A stretch of DNA of 9,445 bases, from assembly GCA_947643945.1 (NCBI GenBank), contig CANRXN010000019.1:1-9445 (forward strand), read 5' to 3'. The notes beneath the pieces were generated by a model, which had not been told where the DNA came from, ran no database searches, and was given only the letters and a program-made list of their open reading frames with translations. Positions 1 through 5,887 of this stretch are shown here, one piece after another. Both the position numbers and the translations under genes were made by a program. Numbering within the stretch: position 1 is the stretch's first letter; each line of letters starts with the position of its first letter. Source of the stretch: an uncultured Clostridium sp. (GTDB taxonomy: Bacteria; Bacillota; Clostridia; TANB77; CAG-508).

Positions 1-123
1 AATGATAGACTTGTCACCTAAGACATACCCATTTCGTATTTTGGCTACTCTTATCCGTTTTTGATCTTCTACAAAACCATTTCTTTCTTCTTTCTTTAAG
101 CTTTCAACTTCAATTGCTAACAT
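1..123 (-). CDS. 5' part of an unrecognised gene, cut by the window edge
   Basis: An open frame of 41 codons runs from an ATG at 121-123 leftwards out of the window. A strong ribosome binding site (GAGGTGAG) lies a few bases upstream, and a near-consensus promoter at 199-227 points into it, so this is a real gene start. The visible product begins MLAIEVESLKKEERNG and then reads VAKIRNGYVLGDKSII; I do not recognise the family. The palindrome over the -10 box suggests that this gene is repressed by a dimeric DNA-binding protein, possibly its own product. Codon 23 (55-57 on plus) is an in-frame CGG. Skipping its C, as in the genes further right, would give GGA then TAA and end the protein at once, so here CGG must be read as a normal codon or the gene is dead. 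Confidence 0.7.
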   Translation of the reverse strand, partial: MLAIEVESLKKEERNGFVEDQKRIRVAKIRNGYVLGDKSII

Positions 124-185
124 AGTTCTCACCTCGCCCCAATATCTTGGAGCTTTCCTTTCTTTACTTCAATTTTTATTGTAAC

Positions 186-210
186 ATACGTTATATTTAT
201 TATAACGCAT
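186..210. promoter_or_regulatory. Palindromic operator candidate over the -10 box
   Basis: ATACGTTATA (186-195) and TATAACGCAT (201-210) form an inverted repeat with 9 of 10 positions matching and a 5-base centre. It covers the -10 hexamer of the minus-strand promoter, where a bound repressor would block RNA polymerase. Operator function is inferred from position and symmetry only. Confidence 0.5.
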
Positions 211-227
211 TTACATAACATTGTCAA
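199..227 (-). promoter_or_regulatory. Strong sigma-A type promoter of the leftmost gene
   Basis: On the minus strand, TTGACA (222-227) and TATAAT (199-204) are both perfect consensus boxes separated by 17 bases. The start codon they serve is about 75 bases further on. Confidence 0.85.
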
Positions 228-248
228 CTTGCAACCCTTTTTATCTTA

Positions 249-277
249 TTGCCTCTTTCTTCCTATTATGGTATAAT
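249..277 (+). promoter_or_regulatory. Promoter of the broken gene at 316
   Basis: TTGCCT (249-254) and a perfect TATAAT (272-277) are separated by 17 bases. Its -35 box lies about 22 bases from the -35 box of the divergent promoter at 199-227, so the two form a back-to-back pair. Confidence 0.7.
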
Positions 278-315
278 ATGTAAAGTTATGAAATAAATAG
301 AAAGGTATATTAGAA

Positions 316-618
316 ATGGACATTACTGTAAAAAATGCTTTTATCACATTAGAAAAATATTTAAAACCTGTTGAAGAATCTAGGTTTCAGAATTCTTGTC
401 GTGTTGCTAAAATAAGTGTAATGTTAGCGCTTTGTAGTAGAAAAAATCTTACCTTATATGATTTCGAAATCTTCGAAAATCCTTCTGCTTTACATAGCCA
501 AGTAAGACGAATGTATTAGATTAATTATTGATGGCAAAATGAAGCGAGCTACCAAAAAAATTGGGAGTTTAATCCTTTATTAGATGTTACATTAGAAGCT
601 TTGGAAAATGAAAGATAG
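316..618 (+). pseudogene. Short gene interrupted by two in-frame stop codons
   Basis: A good promoter (249-277) and an AGAAAGG ribosome binding site (299-305) lead to ATG 316. The frame encodes 67 residues ending VRRMY and stops at TAG 517-519. The same frame meets TGA at 529-531 and then continues open through a protein-like stretch (WQNEASYQKNWEFNPLLDV, then TLEALENER) to TAG 616-618. The simplest reading is a gene of about 100 codons killed by point mutations; a functional 67-aa protein is the alternative. There is no CGG here, so the break is unrelated to the CGG frameshifts elsewhere. I recognise no family. Confidence 0.5.
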
Positions 619-624
619 TAATAG

Positions 625-654
625 TAAGGAACCGCAATTAATCGCGGTTCCTTA
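625..654. terminator. Stem-loop between convergent genes
   Basis: TAAGGAACCGC (625-635) pairs perfectly with GCGGTTCCTTA (644-654) around an 8-base loop. It lies after the broken plus-strand gene and overlaps the last codons and stop of the minus-strand receiver-like gene, so it could end transcription from both sides. Neither strand has a strong T-run. Confidence 0.5.
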
Positions 655-1033
655 TAAAAGCAACAAATTCCAAGAATATATCTGCCTGGAAAAATCCAGA
701 CATTTCTCCTAAGAAAAAGTCATACCTTACATTAAAACTACCTAAAGCAGTCGAATTCCCTAAAACAGGTATCTGTGCTTTTGTTTTTACCAGCCACTCT
801 AACAGCACATTTCCAGCATTCTTGTTAAAAGAATCTGGATTGTTTTCATACATAAAAAAACTCATATCGGTTACAATTCCTATTACATGTTTTCTTTGTA
901 TGAAATCAATTGCTGGCGTCAATGCTTTAAATGTAACACTCCTTATTCCTAACGATTCTGCTGCTTTCTCGATACGCCGAGATTTCCTTTCCTGGTCATC
1001 AATGATAACTAGCCATGATGTTTCTTTTTTCAT
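638..1033 (-). CDS. Stand-alone receiver-like (REC-fold) protein, 131 aa
   Basis: The length and layout fit a lone response-regulator receiver domain. An acidic pair D12-D13 follows a hydrophobic strand (WLVIIDD), a candidate phosphoacceptor D56 sits at the end of a second hydrophobic strand (GIVTD), and a third strand (IPVLGNST) carries a Ser/Thr pair near position 94. The conserved lysine expected in the next strand is not evident, so the domain may be degenerate and not phosphorylated. There is no output domain and no kinase beside it. AGGAG precedes ATG 1033, and a promoter lies at 1077-1105. Codon 19 is an in-frame CGG (977-979); the domain is intact only if this is read as arginine without shifting, because a skip there reaches TAG ten codons later. 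Fold assignment is by motif only. Confidence 0.6.
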   Translation of the reverse strand: MKKETSWLVIIDDQERKSRRIEKAAESLGIRSVTFKALTPAIDFIQRKHVIGIVTDMSFFMYENNPDSFNKNAGNVLLEWLVKTKAQIPVLGNSTALGSFNVRYDFFLGEMSGFFQADIFLEFVAFIRNRD

Positions 1034-1076
1034 TTTGTTCTCCTCTCTTTTTCGCTTTTTAGCGTATTGTATCTTA

Positions 1077-1105
1077 ATTATACTATAAATTCACATAAAA
1101 ATCAA
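1077..1105 (-). promoter_or_regulatory. Promoter of the receiver-like gene
   Basis: On the minus strand, TTGATT (1100-1105) and a perfect TATAAT (1077-1082) are separated by 17 bases. It sits immediately beyond the restored bofA stop codon. Confidence 0.55.
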
Positions 1106-1108
1106 TTT

Positions 1109-1379
1109 TCACCCAATCAGTAGCTTAACAACAATCAAGCAAACTGCTCCAGGAAGACCAAGCAGTCCGTATCAAAATACTTGTAAAAAAATTCAAGCCA
1201 ATGTGAAACCCAAAACTTGCTCCTACTAAATTAATCACAAAAATAGAAATACCACCTAAAATAGAATTAAATACTAATTTTAATATCTTCTTTAGTGGTA
1301 ATATAAAAATTCTTCCAAATATAAAAATAAAGCAAATACAGGCTAAAAATGTAAGTATATTTGTATCCATAACTTTCAA
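1109..1379 (-). CDS. bofA: BofA-type pro-sigma-K processing inhibitor, needs one +1 frameshift at CGG
   Basis: BofA proteins are small membrane proteins that hold back processing of pro-sigma-K during sporulation. From ATG 1379 the product has an N-terminal hydrophobic segment (about 8-27), then LVFNSILGG and the family signature NLVGASFGFHIGLNFFTSILI. At codon 71 (CGG, 1167-1169) the zero frame turns into a non-family tail (RTAWSSWSS) and stops after 14 codons. If the C is skipped, the frame reads GLLGLPGAVCLIVVKLLIG and stops at 1109-1111. This is the classic BofA C-terminus and gives 89 aa, close to the usual 87. The gene lies directly downstream of a YaaL homologue, as in Bacillus. Family identity is firm; the shift is inferred from the conserved tail. 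Confidence 0.88.
1167..1169 (-). other. CGG recoding site in bofA
   Basis: The in-frame CGG follows ATA. Skipping C gives ATA then GGA CTG (Ile-Gly-Leu), matching the expected ILIGLLGLPG. This is one of six such sites. Confidence 0.8.
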
Positions 1380-1431
1380 CTCCCAAACTTTCTACTACCA
1401 TTTGTATGTTGAAATTAGGACAAATATTACT

Positions 1432-1719
1432 CTACCCCGCTTCTTCTTCATCCCACAAAGAAAACTTAATATCCATAATCATATCAACTTCAATTCCCTT
1501 TGCCTTTGCCATTTTAATCAAATAATTAAGTTTTGCTTGATTCGCCTTAATTTGATAAATATAATAATCTACCAAATCCTCCCCAGCATATTCAAAATTA
1601 CGATTCGCTGCCTTTAACTCTTCTCTAGCAGTTATAATCGCTCTTACCAGTTCTTTTTCCTTCTCCATCTCCGTCTTTTCTACAATTTCTTGTTCCCTTA
1701 CATAATACTCATTTTGCAT
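1432..1719 (-). CDS. yaaL: YaaL-like DUF2508 protein, 95 aa
   Basis: This is a short charged, mostly helical protein. Its middle part (about residues 23-75: LVRAIITAREELKAANRNF, then DLVDYYIYQIKANQAKLNY and LIKMAK) matches the DUF2508/YaaL pattern of a leucine/alanine heptad helix, an acidic-hydrophobic-Tyr turn and a second helix. The function is unknown. In Bacillus, yaaL sits between recR and bofA; here bofA follows, but recR is absent upstream, where a divergent plus-strand gene starts. GGAG lies about 10 bases before ATG 1719. A CGG occurs at 1671-1673 and another at 1437-1439; both are out of frame. Confidence 0.85.
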   Translation of the reverse strand: MQNEYYVREQEIVEKTEMEKEKELVRAIITAREELKAANRNFEYAGEDLVDYYIYQIKANQAKLNYLIKMAKAKGIEVDMIMDIKFSLWDEEEAG

Positions 1720-1842
1720 AGTCCGTCTCCTTTAACTTTTTTCATAGTATATTCAATTTTTGCCACATTTATTCACTTCAGCCTAAAATATCAAATCTTG
1801 CTAAAAAGCACCTAAAAATTTCAATTATTTTCCTCAAAAGTC

Positions 1843-1871
1843 TTGTTTTTTTCGCCATTTTGTAGGATAAT
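1843..1871 (+). promoter_or_regulatory. Promoter of the VirD4/TraG-like gene
   Basis: TTGTTT (1843-1848) and GATAAT (1866-1871) are separated by 17 bases, about 40 bases before ATG 1912. It occupies the TTG at 1843 that a start-codon finder might otherwise choose. Confidence 0.55.
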
Positions 1872-1911
1872 ATATATGTACGATTATAAACTTAAGAAAG
1901 GGAATATTAGC

Positions 1912-4245
1912 ATGAAATATATCGATAAATTATTAAAAAAATTAAATACCAATCGAAACACATTTGCCACCTACCTACTAACACTACTTACTGCTTACCT
2001 AGTAGTTGACAGAGTAGTAGAAATGTTATTAATGGCTTTTACTGGTGTTTCGTATTCTTATTGGGGACCACTTCAATATGCTTTAGCCTTAGCATGTCCA
2101 TGCTTTGCTTTTGCCTTCACCCCAAAATCAAAATTTTGTAAAAATAAAGGATATAAAGTAAAACTATTTTACGTATTTTTAATCGCCTTTTATGTAATTG
2201 CTATTTCTATGATTACACAATGGGTCAACATGGGAGCTTGGCTATTCCTATTATCAGTACCAGATTACACTGAATTAATTACGGAATTTTCAGAATTAGT
2301 AACCCCTGCCTTAATTGGGCTTGCCATCTACTTCCCATTAGTTACCGTATATCCTTTCTTTAAATGGATTTACTTTGGCATTAACGACAACCCACTAAAA
2401 GTACGTTCTATTTGGGACTTTCGTGGAATCGATTTATCCGACAAAAAAGAAGGTCATGGTCCATACACCTGTGAAGTGTATATTTGTACAGACGACGACT
2501 ACAACAAAAAAATTGTTATGCCAGAAACCGCTAGGTACCAATCCCTATTTGTATGTGGTGGCTCTGGAACAGGAAAAACATCTTTAATTTATGAACCTCT
2601 AATGGCAAAAGACATCGAAAGAAAATACTTTTTCAAAGAAGCCTCTAAAGAATTAGGCTTTACCGCTTTAAAAACAGGAATTGCCACCTTAAATAAACCA
2701 TTTGACAATGACTACTTAAATAAAAACTTTAACTTAAATATGATAACACCTGTAGCTGGAAAAGAAGGATTATTTAATACCTATTTAAAGAAAATGATTT
2801 TAGGAACCATTAACGGAGAAAACGTTTATCGAAACTTAGGACTTACCCTAATGGCACCAGACTACGAAGTAATTGACCATATGACAGCTGTTTGTAAAAA
2901 CTTTGGAATCGACTATGATGTAATTGATCCATCTTCCAAAACCTCAATTGGTCTAAATCCATTCACTTACGAAGATCCAGCAAAAATTGCAGTAACCATA
3001 ACTTCTGTATTAAAGGCTATGTTCATGGTTAGCCATGACGACCCCGAAGAAGCTTACCGTGGCGATGTTTCTACACAAGCTATTGAAAATGTAACCATTC
3101 TTTTAAAAGAAATCTACCCAAGAATGAACAATGGTGCCTTACCTAATATGGAAGACTTACTAAAACTATTTACCAACTTCGAACTAATTGAAAAAATGTG
3201 TGAAATCATGGCACATGACGAAGAGCTAAAAGAAAAATATTCAATACAACTTACCTACTTTAAAAAATACTTTTATAAAGATGCCCCTGGAAGAAATGAA
3301 ATCGAAAAATACATTTATACAGCCGTTAGTCAATTAGACAATTTATTAAGAATTCCAGGCATCAAGCCAATTTTATGCAACAGACGTAACAACGTAAACT
3401 TTGATAAATTCTTAGAAGAAGGAAAAGTAACCTTTATTTGTACTAGACGTGGTGACTTAGGAGCTGCAGGTCATAGAGCCTTTGGATTATTTTACTTAAT
3501 TTCTATGCAAGATGCCATCCTTAGAAGACCTGGAACAGAAGGCACTCGTACTCCATATTTTCTATATGTTGACGAATTTGCTGACTTTATTTGTCGAGCT
3601 ACTGAGCCAATGTTTACTCTATATAGAAAATTCAAAGTTGGATGTACCATTTCTGTACAAAGCTTATCACAATTAGAACTACATGGACAAAAAGATAACT
3701 ACAAAAATCTTATTCTATCTAACTGTGCTAACAAAATCTTTACTGGAAACGCAGAATATAATGAGCTTGAATGGTGGTCAAAAGAATTTAGTAGCCGTAG
3801 GGAATGGGTATACTCTAGTAATATGGATGGTGATAAGTTAGAATATGAATCTAAAATGGGTGGTGTAACTTGGAAATATGTTACCATCTTAAAAGAAGGA
3901 AAACTACAAGCCCTAACATTAGGGAAATGTGGTTATAAAATTAAAGGAGACAAAGGCTTCCAACAATGTGGTTGTGGACTACTAGAATTCTTACCTTCTA
4001 AATATAAAGAACCACAAAAAATAAGAACCTATGAATTTGGTAAATATACCACTGGTGTTGCTTCTTCTGCCGAAGGTGATAACGATACCAATAAGAAAAA
4101 ATTTGACTTTAAGAATGTAGACTTTACCGACGAAAGAAACGAGTTTAATCCAGTTCAAACTGATGTGACAGATTCAAAATACCTATTTGATAATGAAGAT
4201 GCTATTATTGTGAATTTCAAAAAAGGAAATTCTGCTAACAATTAA
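1912..4245 (+). CDS. VirD4/TraG-like membrane ATPase (type IV coupling protein family), 777 aa
   Basis: The protein starts with about four membrane segments (roughly 18-44, 53-72, 84-115 and 127-156), followed by a P-loop ATPase. Walker A is GGSGTGKTS at 216-224, and Walker B is FLYVDEFADF with D554-E555 after a hydrophobic strand. A glutamine-containing ISVQSLSQL near 583 matches the sensor motif of TraG/VirD4 proteins, and an NKIF-containing strand follows. Such proteins pump DNA or protein substrates through a membrane channel as hexamers. ATG 1912 is preferred because AAGAAAGGG precedes it and the longer frame from TTG 1843 runs through the promoter. No relaxase, VirB4 or other transfer gene is visible. 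The C-terminal 60 residues are acidic and low in complexity. Two-fold codons often end in C (AAC, TAC, GAC), unlike most neighbours, suggesting high expression. It has no in-frame CGG. Confidence 0.85.
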   Translation: MKYIDKLLKKLNTNRNTFATYLLTLLTAYLVVDRVVEMLLMAFTGVSYSYWGPLQYALALACPCFAFAFTPKSKFCKNKGYKVKLFYVFLIAFYVIAISMITQWVNMGAWLFLLSVPDYTELITEFSELVTPALIGLAIYFPLVTVYPFFKWIYFGINDNPLKVRSIWDFRGIDLSDKKEGHGPYTCEVYICTDDDYNKKIVMPETARYQSLFVCGGSGTGKTSLIYEPLMAKDIERKYFFKEASKELGFTALKTGIATLNKPFDNDYLNKNFNLNMITPVAGKEGLFNTYLKKMILGTINGENVYRNLGLTLMAPDYEVIDHMTAVCKNFGIDYDVIDPSSKTSIGLNPFTYEDPAKIAVTITSVLKAMFMVSHDDPEEAYRGDVSTQAIENVTILLKEIYPRMNNGALPNMEDLLKLFTNFELIEKMCEIMAHDEELKEKYSIQLTYFKKYFYKDAPGRNEIEKYIYTAVSQLDNLLRIPGIKPILCNRRNNVNFDKFLEEGKVTFICTRRGDLGAAGHRAFGLFYLISMQDAILRRPGTEGTRTPYFLYVDEFADFICRATEPMFTLYRKFKVGCTISVQSLSQLELHGQKDNYKNLILSNCANKIFTGNAEYNELEWWSKEFSSRREWVYSSNMDGDKLEYESKMGGVTWKYVTILKEGKLQALTLGKCGYKIKGDKGFQQCGCGLLEFLPSKYKEPQKIRTYEFGKYTTGVASSAEGDNDTNKKKFDFKNVDFTDERNEFNPVQTDVTDSKYLFDNEDAIIVNFKKGNSANN

Positions 4246-4317
4246 ATGTGCAATTGGGGACGGTGCTTTTTTCACCTTATTTAAATGTGAAAAAAGAACC
4301 GTCCCCAATTGCACATT
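4245..4317. repeat. 73-bp REP/MITE-like palindrome between convergent genes
   Basis: Two 32-base arms (4245-4276 and 4286-4317) differ at only two positions and enclose a 9-base centre. The arm core CAATTGGGGACGGTTC with its following T-run resembles, from memory, palindromes dispersed in clostridial genomes and often linked to Y1 (REP-associated tyrosine) transposases; no such transposase is in the window. It begins on the last base of the ATPase stop codon and contains the stop and last 11 or so codons of the permease. It can form a long hairpin and probably also ends both convergent transcripts. Confidence 0.75.
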
Positions 4318-5151
4318 AATTCTAATAAAATTCCTGCTATGACACCTATGCTATAAAGTAAAACAACAATTTTAATATTTTCTTTTAATCCTTTATTCAT
4401 TTTAAACAATACAGCTAAGCCCACCCCTGCTCCTACTAAAAGTCCTGAAATCATGGTGGCCGCTGAAATAATATTGTCTAAATACATTCCGCGTTAAAAT
4501 AACAGAAGACGCACAGTTTGGAATTAATCCTATTAAGCCTGCTATCATAGGGCCTAAGATTGGCTGATTTTTCAAAAAGCTATAAATATGGTCTTCTCCA
4601 ATTAAGTAAATTCCCAAATTTATGATAATGGTAACTAGTAAAATAAATACAAATATATTCAAAGTGTGCTTTAATGCTGATTTTATAATTCCATGTTCAC
4701 AATGGCAATGTTCTTTTTCACATAAGTCTATAATCTTTTCCTCTTCTTGCTTTTTATGCCTTAATCTTATAAATAAATCAATGCCAAATCCTGCTATCAT
4801 TCCAATAACTAATTTGATTCCTAGTATTGTTAAAATGGTAGTTAATGGCACGGCATTTGATAAAAATATCGGTAGCATCTCATCTGAGGTAGAAAGATAT
4901 ACTGCAATTAAGGTTCCTAAGGTAATGACTCTTGCTGCATATAAATTGGTAGCAGAAACGGAAAAACCACATTGCGGAAATATGCCTAATAGACTTCCTA
5001 TAAATGGTCCATATTTCCCTGATTTTTTAATGGTTTCTTTGGTCTTGTCCTTCGTTTTGTGTTCAATACATTCCATGATTAAATAGGTTATAAATAAAAA
5101 TGGAACTAATTTTATGCTATCTTTGATGGCATCTACTAATAACTCTAACAT
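4281..5151 (-). CDS. ArsP_2-type (10-TM) heavy-metal permease, needs one +1 frameshift at CGG
   Basis: The gene starts at ATG 5151 after AGGAG. Two inverted half-repeats mark the family: GPFIGSLLGIFPQCGFSV with the nearby STSDE in the first half, and GPMIAGLIGLIPNCASSVIL in the second. They are separated by a loop with Cys/His metal-ligand candidates (CEKEHCHCEHG). This family (PF11449) exports arsenic- or manganese-like substrates; the substrate here is not known. At codon 221 (CGG, 4489-4491) the zero frame leaves the family pattern and runs 28 more codons. Skipping C joins it to MYLDNIISAATMISGLLVGA, the expected last transmembrane half, giving 289 aa. The last residues (MCNWGRFFFHI) come from the palindrome and include a second CGG at 4299-4301; a skip there would end at 4277 instead. 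Confidence 0.82.
4489..4491 (-). other. CGG recoding site in the permease
   Basis: The in-frame CGG follows ACG. Skipping C gives ACG then GGA ATG TAT TTA (T-G-M-Y-L), rejoining the family pattern LT-x-LYL. The family more often has Glu or Gln than Gly here, so this site supports the frame change more than the residue identity. Confidence 0.72.
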
Positions 5152-5182
5152 TTATTTTCTCCTCTTTTTCTTTTGTTTTTAT

Positions 5183-5211
5183 ATGATACCATATATTTCA
5201 AATTTTTTCAA
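5183..5211 (-). promoter_or_regulatory. Promoter of the permease gene
   Basis: On the minus strand, TTGAAA (5206-5211) and TATCAT (5183-5188) are each one mismatch from consensus and 17 bases apart, about 35 bases before ATG 5151. Confidence 0.6.
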
Positions 5212-5301
5212 GGAGCAATTAAGAACCATACCTAAAGGTATTACTTATCTGTAAGCTCGCTTAATGCTCGCAACAGCTAAGGGCATCTCCAATTGCTCCT
5301 T
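5210..5301. repeat. 92-bp element with 11-bp inverted ends, possible terminator
   Basis: AAGGAGCAATT (5210-5220) and AATTGCTCCTT (5291-5301) are perfect inverted repeats about 70 bases apart. The interior holds a smaller palindrome (TACCTAAAGGTA, 5229-5240) and two copies of GCTCGC. It fills the whole gap between the DUF2651 gene and the permease promoter. It could be a folded 3' region of the truA-side transcript or a small dispersed repeat. Confidence 0.45.
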
Positions 5302-5305
5302 CTTC

Positions 5306-5833
5306 CTATCTTCTCCTACAACAGCAGTTGCTGTTATTGTTATTACCATTACAATTATTATTCGTATTATTTGGAATAATATTAATTCTTGCACTTAAAC
5401 CATCCGTATTGCTAATTTGATAGGTACATCCATTATCATTTTGATTACAACCACAGCCACTATTTCCATTTTCATTTGTTACATTACTAATAGTTAATAC
5501 ATCATTATTGGCTGTATTCCCATTACAATTATTACTTCGTCCATTGCTTTCTCTACAACCACATGGATTTCTTCTATTACAACATCCCATATCTCCCATT
5601 CTTGCTAGCAATCTTCCAATCAAGCAGGTTATGTAGGCAGTAATAAAACTAATGATAGCATATACAATCGCTGCAATTAAAAAATTTAGGTTATTTACGA
5701 CAAAAGTTACAATTAAAAAAATAGCAAATATAATAGCAGCTACTAGTGCTGGGCATTTTAGAATTTTTTGCAAAGCAATTGAAATAATAATAACAGCAAT
5801 TGGTAACGCAAAAAATATAAGTAAAGTGTTCAT
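5306..5833 (-). CDS. DUF2651-like membrane protein with Asn/Cys-rich tail, 175 aa
   Basis: Residues 1 to about 78 are three hydrophobic segments (LLIFFALPIAVIIISIAL, ALVAAIIFAIFLIVTFVV, FLIAAIVYAIISFITAYI) in the pattern of DUF2651/YbeF-type small membrane proteins, which usually stop there. This one continues with about 95 residues of low-complexity sequence very rich in Asn, Gly, Ser and Cys (GCCNRRNPCGC, NNNNSNCCCRRR at the end). The tail could bind metal or crosslink through cysteines, but that is a guess. GGAAGAGG precedes ATG 5833. It lies 54 bases downstream of truA on the same strand and may share its transcript. The only CGG inside (5404-5406) is out of frame. Confidence 0.7.
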   Translation of the reverse strand: MNTLLIFFALPIAVIIISIALQKILKCPALVAAIIFAIFLIVTFVVNNLNFLIAAIVYAIISFITAYITCLIGRLLARMGDMGCCNRRNPCGCRESNGRSNNCNGNTANNDVLTISNVTNENGNSGCGCNQNDNGCTYQISNTDGLSARINIIPNNTNNNCNGNNNNSNCCCRRR

Positions 5834-5887
5834 TTTTTCCTCTTCCTTTCCCTTTTTACTATATTCTATGCAATATTGCTGTTTTTG

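Noticed and set aside
517..531. Stop-codon read-through or selenocysteine in the 316-618 gene
   Set aside because: Two different stops (TAG and TGA) lie 12 bases apart with no visible selenocysteine hairpin; mutation is simpler.
1843..1911. Longer start for the VirD4/TraG-like protein at TTG 1843
   Set aside because: The extra 23 codons overlap the -35 and -10 boxes and have no ribosome binding site; ATG 1912 has one.
4622..5086. Plus-strand ORF of 154 aa
   Set aside because: It lies wholly antisense to the well-supported permease and shows no family motif.
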